Shown here: one piece after another, positions 1 through 6,238 of the stretch
How the letters are laid out: every line of letters begins with the position of its first letter
Position numbering within the stretch: position 1 is the first letter of the stretch
Assembly (NCBI GenBank): GCA_029063695.1
Contig: JAIDNR010000129.1
Coordinates: 1 to 6,288 of the forward strand
Origin: Ruminococcus sp.
GTDB lineage: Bacteria; Bacillota; Clostridia; Oscillospirales; Ruminococcaceae
Direction of reading: 5' to 3'
DNA: 6,288 nt
Notes under the pieces: generated by a model
What the model saw: the letters and a program-made list of their open reading frames with translations, nothing else
Told to the model about the DNA's origin: nothing
Databases searched by the model: none
Translations under genes and position numbers: made by a program

Positions 1-5
1 GACAG
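1..5. other. Possible remnant of transposase mosaic end
   Basis: The first five bases, GACAG, equal the last five bases of the Nextera mosaic end AGATGTGTATAAGAGACAG. Given certain adapter at the other end, the contig may begin with an incompletely trimmed adapter. Five bases can match by chance, so this is weak. Confidence 0.25.
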
Positions 6-42
6 GCGTAAACTTCATGACTAAAAAATTGTTCAAAAGGAC

Positions 43-71
43 TTGACAAACTGATATAAAAACTATATAAT
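43..71 (+). promoter_or_regulatory. Consensus sigma-A promoter for the zinc-ribbon gene
   Basis: A perfect -35 box TTGACA lies at 43-48 and a perfect -10 box TATAAT at 66-71, separated by exactly 17 bases. This is the ideal vegetative sigma-70/sigma-A arrangement. Transcription would be expected to start around 77-80, giving a leader of about 64 bases before the ATG at 143. The flanks are AT-rich. There is no extended -10 TGn. A full match with ideal spacing is unlikely by chance, and it lies directly upstream of a gene with a good ribosome binding site. Strength and start point are inferred, not measured. Confidence 0.87.
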
Positions 72-142
72 ATAAGTACAGGTTTGCGGCGGTTTTGTTA
101 ATCTGCCGTATGAACGTATAATTTTTACATAGGAGTGATAGC

Positions 143-511
143 ATGAGCATCATTGATAAACTCGGCGATGTCAGCAGAGGCGTTTCCGATAAGACAAAAA
201 GTCTTGCTGAAACAAGCGACCTCAAAAACAAAATTCTGTATGAACAGGAAAGAATCTTTGAAATCTTTACCGATATTGGCAAGAAATACTATAAAAACCC
301 TAATGGAGACCCTGCGGTTTTAAAAGAACTTTGCGATGATGTTGACCAGAGACGCAGAAGAATCAAGAAGATGGAGTTTAAACTCAATGGCATCAAGGGA
401 CGCAGAGTATGTCCAAAATGTAACCGTGAAGTTGGCGAAAATATGGCTTTCTGCGGTTACTGCGGTACAAAAATTCCCGAAAATACGGAAGATTCACTTT
501 TCAGCGAATAA
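143..511 (+). CDS. Small zinc-ribbon domain protein of unknown function
   Basis: This is a 122-residue, highly charged, probably cytoplasmic protein with no signal peptide or membrane segment. Residues about 1-85 look alpha-helical and rich in Lys, Glu and Arg, with likely coiled-coil character around 26-50 and 58-82 and a basic run RRRR at 70-73. The C-terminal part is a zinc ribbon with two CxxC knuckles: Cys90/Cys93 and Cys104/Cys107, ten residues apart, the second reading FCGYCG. The tail is short and acidic. Similar proteins (an N-terminal helical part resembling 'DKLG...K..K..LAE', then a zinc ribbon) are common in Firmicutes as uncharacterised zinc-ribbon proteins; no biochemical role is known to me. 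AGGAGTGA at 131-138 sits 7 bases before the ATG and fixes the start. The gene has its own strong promoter and terminator, so it is probably monocistronic and well expressed. Metal binding is inferred from the cysteines. The function is not recognised. Confidence 0.88.
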   Translation: MSIIDKLGDVSRGVSDKTKSLAETSDLKNKILYEQERIFEIFTDIGKKYYKNPNGDPAVLKELCDDVDQRRRRIKKMEFKLNGIKGRRVCPKCNREVGENMAFCGYCGTKIPENTEDSLFSE

Positions 512-535
512 GGTAACAGGACGATACAAATACAT

Positions 536-567
536 GGCTGTTCCGGCTTTGGGACAGCCTGTTTTTT
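536..567 (+). terminator. Rho-independent terminator after the zinc-ribbon gene
   Basis: The left arm GGCTGTTCC (536-544) pairs with the right arm GGGACAGCC (551-559) to give a 9-base-pair stem with one G-U pair. The loop is six bases (545-550), and a run of six T follows at 562-567. It begins 24 bases after the stop codon of the zinc-ribbon gene. This is a standard intrinsic terminator and separates that gene's transcript from the lipase-like gene that starts at 600. Confidence 0.92.
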
Positions 568-599
568 GATAAGACAAAATTGAGATAAAGTAAAATAAA

Positions 600-1922
600 A
601 TGAAAAAAATAATAGATTTAATCTTTTTACTTGTGTTCTATAACATTATTCCATTATGGACAGAGCTTGACATTTACAACGGATTGAAAATATTCGGAAC
701 CGCTGTATTATCATTTATGTTCATGATAGATTTAATCAGAAGTGAGAAAATTCCGGTAAAAAGTTTTCGTTTGCGTTCTGTGAAACGTGGCACAAGTCTT
801 ATATGGCTTTCAGGCATGGCAGTAATTCCTGAAACTGTCATAATAATTTTATATTTTATTTATTCAGATGCAGGTGTATTGCCGAAAATTTTTTCAATTG
901 TAATGCCGCTTTTTGCAGTAATCCTGACATTTTTAGTCGGATTTCTCAGAACTGCTGTCGGTTCAAAGCAGATTAAACTGACAGACTATATTTTTATCCT
1001 GATTTTCTGGTGGACTCCTGTAATAAATCTCATTCTTATTTACAGATTTTATAAAAAAGCCAAAAGAGAATATATTTTTGAGACTGATAAAATGGAGCTT
1101 GAAAATGCCCGTGCTGAAAATGAAATCTGCAAAACAAAATATCCGATTGTCATGGTTCACGGCATTTTTTTCCGTGACTGGCAGTTAATGAACTATTGGG
1201 GCAGAGTTCCCGCAAGCCTCATAAGAAATGGTGCAAGCGTTTATTATGGAAATCAGCAGTCGGCACGTTCAATTCCTGACAGTGCGGAAGAACTTAAGCA
1301 GGCTGTAATGAAAGTAATTGCCGATACAGGTTCAGAAAAAGTAAATATCATAGCCCATTCAAAAGGCGGACTTGATACACGTTATGCTATAAGTTCTCTC
1401 GGTCTTGACAAATATGTCGCAACACTTACTACTATAAATACACCTCACGGCGGCTGTGATATGGTTGACTATCTACTCAACAAAGTTTCACCGAAAATGT
1501 GCAACTGGATTGCAAAACGATATAACAGTATCTTCACAAAACTCGGTGATAAAGAACCTGATTTTATGTCAGGAATAAAAGACCTTTCCCCTGTCCGCCT
1601 GAAAGAACTTGAAAATAAAATGCTTGATTCACCCGATGTTTCCTACAGAAGCTGTATGTCATGTATGAAAAGCGTATTTTCAACGAGTTTTCTCCCACTT
1701 AATCTGGGATATTTAATTGTAAAGAAACTCAACGGTCAAAGCGATGGTCTTGTATGGGTTGAATCCGCAAAACATGGTACTTTCAGAATGGTTAAAGCCT
1801 CCGGAATACGTGGAATCAGTCACGGCGATACAATAGACTTGTTCAGAGAGAATATAGAAGGATACGATGTCCGTGAGTTCTATATAAATCTTGTTTCCGA
1901 ACTTAAACAGCAGGGATATTAA
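600..1922 (+). CDS. Membrane-anchored lipase/esterase-like alpha/beta-hydrolase
   Basis: This is a 440-residue protein with two parts. Residues 1-152 are hydrophobic, with about five candidate membrane helices (roughly 5-20, 28-46, 66-88, 98-116, 129-151). Residues 181-440 form an alpha/beta-hydrolase domain like bacterial triacylglycerol lipases. It has VMVHGI at 184-189 (oxyanion-hole strand), nucleophile motif AHSKGG at 252-257 with Ser254, the SDGLV motif at 381-385 giving the likely acid Asp382, and ISHGD at 406-410 giving the likely catalytic His408. The Ser-Asp-His order and the DGLV signature match the family, and the GxSxG glycine is replaced by Ala as in many Gram-positive lipases. 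It probably hydrolyses a lipid or other ester at the membrane; the substrate is unknown. An in-frame TAA at 591-593 rules out a start further upstream, and the next Met (residue 40) would remove the first helix, so ATG 600 is preferred. No strong ribosome binding site or promoter is visible; it lies 32 bases after a terminator. The active-site call is firm. Substrate and topology are not. Confidence 0.93.
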   Translation: MKKIIDLIFLLVFYNIIPLWTELDIYNGLKIFGTAVLSFMFMIDLIRSEKIPVKSFRLRSVKRGTSLIWLSGMAVIPETVIIILYFIYSDAGVLPKIFSIVMPLFAVILTFLVGFLRTAVGSKQIKLTDYIFILIFWWTPVINLILIYRFYKKAKREYIFETDKMELENARAENEICKTKYPIVMVHGIFFRDWQLMNYWGRVPASLIRNGASVYYGNQQSARSIPDSAEELKQAVMKVIADTGSEKVNIIAHSKGGLDTRYAISSLGLDKYVATLTTINTPHGGCDMVDYLLNKVSPKMCNWIAKRYNSIFTKLGDKEPDFMSGIKDLSPVRLKELENKMLDSPDVSYRSCMSCMKSVFSTSFLPLNLGYLIVKKLNGQSDGLVWVESAKHGTFRMVKASGIRGISHGDTIDLFRENIEGYDVREFYINLVSELKQQGY

Positions 1923-2296
1923 TTGAATTTTCTTCTTATCTGCTTACAGAGGAAAAATGCAGGTATACAAAGAAATCCCCATAATATTGAGAAAAGAGGG
2001 CATACCTGTCCCATAATATTGAATGGACGGTCTGAATAGTCCCATACTCTCCAGCCCATAATTATATTATCAAAAAATCCGACGGCAAATTCAATGCAGG
2101 TAATCACAACAGCACCGATAATACAACTTTTTATCAATGTCATTGTCCTTTGACTGTTTATGACATAAAGCACTGTCAATGCAAGTCCGCCTGTAAGGCA
2201 CATTGTCCAGTGTGTGTATCCACGTCCTGCAACCTCTACAAAGCCGTACAGAAAATAGCCCATAAGAAAAGTAAAAAGATATTGTGCATACTTCAT
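1919..2296 (-). CDS. Small four-helix membrane protein, 'putative ABC transporter permease' (PF06541-like)
   Basis: This is a 125-residue, strongly hydrophobic protein with four likely membrane helices (about 5-20, 32-46, 53-75, 100-118) and a basic C-terminus (KQIRRKF). The diagnostic stretch is WDYSDRPFNIMGQVCP at 85-100, preceded by Glu69 in helix 3 and GRGYTHW at 24-30. The WDYS...P.N..G..C pattern is typical of the small Firmicute membrane family catalogued as putative ABC-transporter type IV (PF06541). That name is automatic: there is no ATP-binding partner here and no proven transport role known to me. Read on the minus strand, GAGGTGA (2309-2303) lies 6 bases before the ATG at 2296, which supports this start. 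It converges on the lipase-like gene, overlapping it by 4 bases at the stop codons, and diverges from malQ. Family assignment is moderately sure. Function is unknown. Confidence 0.83.
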   Translation of the reverse strand: MKYAQYLFTFLMGYFLYGFVEVAGRGYTHWTMCLTGGLALTVLYVINSQRTMTLIKSCIIGAVVITCIEFAVGFFDNIIMGWRVWDYSDRPFNIMGQVCPLFSILWGFLCIPAFFLCKQIRRKFN

Positions 2297-2373
2297 TTTT
2301 AGTCACCTCGTTTTTTCTATATTATGCCGAGATACTGTAAAAAATATACATATAAAAAGGAGCTTATAAAATA
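2297..2373. promoter_or_regulatory. Divergent intergenic region between the membrane-protein gene and malQ
   Basis: This 77-base AT-rich gap must carry the start signals for two oppositely directed genes. On the minus strand it holds GAGGTGA (2309-2303) for the small membrane protein. On the plus strand it holds AAGGAG (2357-2362), 11 bases before the malQ ATG. Several -10-like words occur, such as TATTAT at 2320-2325 and TATAAA at 2351-2356 on the plus strand, but none has a convincing -35 partner at 16-18 bases. Promoters are therefore expected here by position but cannot be placed. No clear operator or cre-like palindrome was recognised. Confidence 0.45.
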
Positions 2374-3846
2374 ATGCGTAAAAGCTGTATAATTTTTCAC
2401 ATTTCAAGCCTGCCGTCTGAATACGGTATAGGCAAAATGGGAAGGCACGCCTTTGAATTTGTGGACTTCCTTAAAGATTCGGGAGTAAAATGCTGGCAGA
2501 TTCTGCCTCTTTCTCCTACAAGCTATGGTGATTCACCTTATCAGTCATTTTCCGTCAATGCAGGCAATCCATATTTTATTGATTTTGAAATACTTGAAGG
2601 CGACGGACTTCTTGAACACAATGAGTATTCTGAAATAAAATGGGAAAGCGACCCGAAAAAAGTTGACTATAGTTTGATATATGACCATTGTTTTGATGTT
2701 CTCAGAGTAGCATATTCAAGATTCAGGACATCTAAATTTCCTGCATACAGAAAATTCTGCGAAACAAATAAATCATGGCTGGAAGAATATGCACTGTTCA
2801 TGGCTCTTAAATTCAAGAATAACGGCAAGGCATGGTATGAATGGGAATCCGAAATTTCCATGCATAAAATCAAAGCTGTTGCAGATGCAAAAAAAGAACT
2901 CAAAAATGACATCGGTTTCTATAAGTTCATTCAGTTTGAATTCTATCGTCAATGGACTGCACTCAAGGCGTATGCAAATGACAACGAAATTGAAATAGTC
3001 GGCGATATTCCGATTTACTGTGCATTGGATAGCGTTGAGGCATGGTCTGAACACAAGCTTTTCTGGTTTGACAGAAAGTGCCGTCCTGTAAGAGTGGCAG
3101 GCTGTCCGCCTGATGACTTCTCACCTACAGGTCAGCTTTGGGGAAATCCTCTCTACGACTGGGACTACCACAAGAAAACAGGCTATAAATGGTGGATTGA
3201 CCGTATCAATGCCGCAACAAGACTTTATGATATTGTCCGCATAGACCATTTCCGTGGATTTGAAAGCTATTACACTATTCCATATGGCAGTGAAGATGCA
3301 ACAGTCGGAGACTGGAAAAAAGGTCCTAACTATGAACTTTTCCGACTTGCAGAAGAAAAGCTGGGCAAACTGAATATTATTGCTGAAGATTTGGGATTCA
3401 TTACTCCCGAAGTCCGTGAAATGCTTGACAACTGCGGTTATCCTGGCATGAAAGTTTTACAGTTCGGATTCAGCGATGGTGAAAATGAGCATTTACCGCA
3501 TAATTTCACTACAACAAACTGCTTTGCATATACAGGTACTCACGATAATGAAACGCTCAACGGCTGGGTTGATACTCTTGACAAAAAATCTCTCAAATTT
3601 GCAAAAAAATACTTGAATGTCAAGAAAAAGTCTGACATACCAATGGCTTTGATACGTTCAGCGTGGGCAAGCGTTGCAGAAGTTGCAGTTGCTCAGATGC
3701 AGGATTTCCTTGACAGTCCGAAAGATGCACGTATGAATACACCGTCAACTCTCGGCGATAACTGGCAGTTCCGTACAGAATCAAAACAATTCACGCCCGA
3801 ACTGGCAAAGAAAATCCACAAGCTGAATAAAATGTATAACAGATAA
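2374..3846 (+). CDS. malQ: 4-alpha-glucanotransferase (amylomaltase, GH77)
   Basis: This cytoplasmic disproportionating enzyme transfers 4-alpha-glucan segments between maltodextrins. It turns short oligosaccharides into longer chains that phosphorylase can use and releases glucose. At 490 residues it is the usual length for the compact bacterial form. Seen in order: the N-terminal GH77 signature (SSLPSEYGIG 11-20, WQILPLSPT 41-49, SPYQS 54-58, AGNPYFID 63-70), then VAGCPPDDFS 241-250 with GQLWGNPLYDW 253-263. RIDHFRG 289-295 holds the nucleophile Asp291, AEDLG 337-341 the acid/base Glu338, and THDN 389-392 the third catalytic Asp391. The C-terminal ARMNTPSTLGDNW (452-464) is also typical. 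All three catalytic carboxylates are present and the frame is intact, so the enzyme should be active. AAGGAG at 2357-2362 precedes the ATG by 11 bases. glgP follows after 28 bases on the same strand with no terminator between, so the two are very probably one operon. Confidence 0.98.
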   Translation: MRKSCIIFHISSLPSEYGIGKMGRHAFEFVDFLKDSGVKCWQILPLSPTSYGDSPYQSFSVNAGNPYFIDFEILEGDGLLEHNEYSEIKWESDPKKVDYSLIYDHCFDVLRVAYSRFRTSKFPAYRKFCETNKSWLEEYALFMALKFKNNGKAWYEWESEISMHKIKAVADAKKELKNDIGFYKFIQFEFYRQWTALKAYANDNEIEIVGDIPIYCALDSVEAWSEHKLFWFDRKCRPVRVAGCPPDDFSPTGQLWGNPLYDWDYHKKTGYKWWIDRINAATRLYDIVRIDHFRGFESYYTIPYGSEDATVGDWKKGPNYELFRLAEEKLGKLNIIAEDLGFITPEVREMLDNCGYPGMKVLQFGFSDGENEHLPHNFTTTNCFAYTGTHDNETLNGWVDTLDKKSLKFAKKYLNVKKKSDIPMALIRSAWASVAEVAVAQMQDFLDSPKDARMNTPSTLGDNWQFRTESKQFTPELAKKIHKLNKMYNR

Positions 3847-3861
3847 TTAAAATAATTTTTT

Positions 3862-3866
3862 GGAGG
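3862..3866 (+). promoter_or_regulatory. Ribosome binding site that fixes the glgP start
   Basis: A perfect GGAGG lies 8 bases upstream of the ATG at 3875. An in-frame TTG at 3860 would extend the protein by five residues (MEEKS), but that codon abuts and partly overlaps this GGAGG and has no ribosome binding site of its own. ATG 3875 is therefore the start to use. Confidence 0.93.
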
Positions 3867-3874
3867 AAAAATCA

Positions 3875-6220
3875 ATGGATAAAAATATTTTTATTGAAAA
3901 GTTCACCGCAAAACTCCCGAAAGACATTAAGACTGCAACACCTCAGCAACTGCATAATGCTCTCGGTGATACAGTAATGGAACTCTATTCCGATAACTGG
4001 AATAAAAGCCGTCAGGAGCATTTAGGCAAGAGACGTGCTGCTTATCTCTCTATGGAATTTCTCGTCGGACGTGCAGTATACAACAACCTGCTCTGTCTCG
4101 GCATATATGACGAAGTAAATTCTGCTTTCAGTGAACTTGGACTCAATCTTGCCGATTTGGAAGTAATCGAAGATGCAGCACTCGGAAATGGTGGTCTTGG
4201 CAGACTTGCTGCCTGCTTCCTTGACAGTGCGGCTTCACTCAATCTTCCGCTTGACGGCTATGGAATCCGCTATAAATACGGACTTTTCAAGCAGTCAATT
4301 GTTGACGGTTTCCAGAGAGAAGATATTGATGACTGGACAAAATACGGCGATTGCTGGTCAAAAAGATGTGAGGAAGATACGGTGCTTATTCACTACAACG
4401 GACAGACAGTCAAGGCTGTACCTTATGATATGCCCATTTTCGGCTGTAAGACCGATAACGTCGGCACATTGAGATTATGGCAGTCCGAACCCGTGAAAGA
4501 ATTTGACTTTGATACCTTCAATCGTCAGAATTATCTGGAGGCTTCAAAAGAACAGATTTTTGCTGAGGACATCTCCCGTGTACTTTATCCGAATGACGAT
4601 ACAAACGAGGGTAAAAAGCTCCGCCTGAAGCAGCAGTATTTCTTCAGTTGTGCGTCACTTACGGACATCATAAAAAAACACAAGGCTCGCTATGGTACTC
4701 TTGACAACCTCGCCGACTATATCACAATACAGCTCAATGACACTCACCCTGTTATTTCAATTCCCGAGCTTATCCGTCAGCTTATTGACAATGAGGGATA
4801 TACATTCGCAAAAGCTCTTGAAATCGCTAAAAAAGTATTCAACTATACTAATCACACAGTTATGCAGGAAGCACTTGAAAAATGGTGGGTAGGTCTTGTT
4901 GAGGAGCTTCTCCCTCGTATCTATGAAATCATCATTCAGATTAATGAGGAACTTATTGCTGAAATGTATGCAAATGGCGTACAGAAAGACAAGATTAACC
5001 GTATCAAGATTATCAAAGGCGAACTCATTCATATGGCTGATATGGCTTGCTATTCATCAAGTCACATTAATGGTGTTGCTGAAATTCATACGCAGATTCT
5101 TAAAGATACTGTTCTTGCCGACTGGTACAGCATTTATCCAGACCGTTTCCGCAACGAAACAAACGGTATCACTCAGAGACGCTGGCTCGCACTCTGCAAC
5201 ATGGAACTTTCTGCACTCATTACTGAACTTCTCGGCACTGATAGCTGGATAACCAATCTTGATAAGCTGAAAGAACTTGCAAAATATGCTGATGATGAGG
5301 AAGTAATAAACAGATTTATCAGAATCAAGCAGGACAAGAAAACTCAGCTTGCGGACTTTATTGCAGAACGTGATGGAGTTGAAATCAATCCAGCATCAAT
5401 CTATGATATTCAGATTAAGCGACTTCATGAATACAAGAGACAGCTGCTCAATGCGTTCTCAATCCTCTGGATTTACAATGGTATAAAAAACGGCTCTATC
5501 AGGAATTTCACTCCCACAACATTTATTTTCGGAGCAAAATCCGCACCCGGCTACAGACGTGCAAAAGCAATAATCAAATATATAAACGAAATCGGCAGAA
5601 TCGTTTCAAGTGACCCTGATACAAAGGACTTGCTTAAAGTCGTTTTCGTACAGAACTATAATGTATCATACGCTGAAAAACTTGTTGCAGGTGCTGATAT
5701 TTCTGAACAGATTTCAACAGCAGGTACAGAGGCAAGCGGTACAGGCAATATGAAACTCATGCTCAATGGTGCTGTAACTCTCGGAACTTATGACGGTGCC
5801 AATATCGAAATCGTTCAAGAAGCAGGCGAAGAAAATAACTATATCTTCGGTGCAAGAGTTGATGACTTGGAAACAATCGTTCCCGAATACGACAGCCGTA
5901 AGGTGTTCGCTGAGAATCCGAAAATCAAAGCTGTTGTATCGTCTCTTATCGACGGTACGGTTTCAGACGGCGGTTCAGGTGATTTCCGTGAACTCTATAC
6001 TTCGCTCCTTGACGGTGCAAGCTGGCACAAGCCCGACCATTACTACTTGTTAGGCGACCTCGAAAGCTATGTTGAAGCAAAACTCAAGTCCAATGCAGAT
6101 TATGGTACAAACCGCATGGAATTTGCAAAAAAACAGTGGCTTAATATGTGCAATGCAGGAAAATTCAGTTCAGACAGAACAATTGCCGATTACGCTGAAA
6201 ACATCTGGAATATCAAGTAA
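3875..6220 (+). CDS. glgP: Glycogen/maltodextrin phosphorylase (GT35, PLP-dependent)
   Basis: This cytoplasmic enzyme cleaves terminal alpha-1,4 glucose units from glycogen or maltodextrins with phosphate, giving glucose-1-phosphate. The protein is 781 residues and complete from ATG 3875. Family blocks seen in order: YLSMEFLVGR 57-66, EDAALGNGGLGRLAACFLDS 99-118, GYGIRYKYGLF 128-138, QLNDTHP 286-292, the NETNGITQRRWL run at 427-438, KRLHEYKRQLLN 515-526, and the cofactor motif EASGTGNMK 619-627 with Lys627 as the expected pyridoxal-phosphate Schiff-base lysine, then NGAVTLGTYDGANIE 631-645. It lacks the long regulatory N-terminus of animal enzymes, so phosphorylation control of that type is not expected. 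It is the second gene of an operon with malQ, a common pairing for glycogen or maltodextrin breakdown. Whether it prefers glycogen or short dextrins cannot be told from sequence. The stop is followed by only 18 genomic bases before adapter sequence, so no terminator or downstream operon member can be seen. Confidence 0.98.
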   Translation: MDKNIFIEKFTAKLPKDIKTATPQQLHNALGDTVMELYSDNWNKSRQEHLGKRRAAYLSMEFLVGRAVYNNLLCLGIYDEVNSAFSELGLNLADLEVIEDAALGNGGLGRLAACFLDSAASLNLPLDGYGIRYKYGLFKQSIVDGFQREDIDDWTKYGDCWSKRCEEDTVLIHYNGQTVKAVPYDMPIFGCKTDNVGTLRLWQSEPVKEFDFDTFNRQNYLEASKEQIFAEDISRVLYPNDDTNEGKKLRLKQQYFFSCASLTDIIKKHKARYGTLDNLADYITIQLNDTHPVISIPELIRQLIDNEGYTFAKALEIAKKVFNYTNHTVMQEALEKWWVGLVEELLPRIYEIIIQINEELIAEMYANGVQKDKINRIKIIKGELIHMADMACYSSSHINGVAEIHTQILKDTVLADWYSIYPDRFRNETNGITQRRWLALCNMELSALITELLGTDSWITNLDKLKELAKYADDEEVINRFIRIKQDKKTQLADFIAERDGVEINPASIYDIQIKRLHEYKRQLLNAFSILWIYNGIKNGSIRNFTPTTFIFGAKSAPGYRRAKAIIKYINEIGRIVSSDPDTKDLLKVVFVQNYNVSYAEKLVAGADISEQISTAGTEASGTGNMKLMLNGAVTLGTYDGANIEIVQEAGEENNYIFGARVDDLETIVPEYDSRKVFAENPKIKAVVSSLIDGTVSDGGSGDFRELYTSLLDGASWHKPDHYYLLGDLESYVEAKLKSNADYGTNRMEFAKKQWLNMCNAGKFSSDRTIADYAENIWNIK

Positions 6221-6238
6221 AAAAATAAAACCGTATAC

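Noticed and set aside
1..24. Possible C-terminal end of an upstream gene (frame 1 reads DRRKLHD then TAA at 22-24)
   Set aside because: Only seven codons are visible, with no recognisable motif, and another frame also stays open to 46. The first bases may be adapter, so there is no real support.
117..122. Second TATAAT word near the zinc-ribbon gene start
   Set aside because: The matching -35 position (about 94-99, TTTGTT) is poor, and transcription would start almost at the ribosome binding site. The promoter at 43-71 is far better.
336..569. Overlapping 77-codon frame across the end of the zinc-ribbon gene
   Set aside because: It lies out of frame in a convincing gene and runs through the terminator hairpin. 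Its product has no recognisable features.
2307..2331. CTCG/CGAG inverted repeat with a T-rich loop in the divergent gap
   Set aside because: The stem has only four base pairs around a 17-base loop and no U-tract follows it, so it is neither a credible terminator nor a clear operator.
4757..5032. Antisense open frame of 91 codons within glgP, and similar antisense frames in malQ and the lipase-like gene
   Set aside because: These are shadows of strongly conserved coding sequence. They resemble no known protein and have no supporting context.
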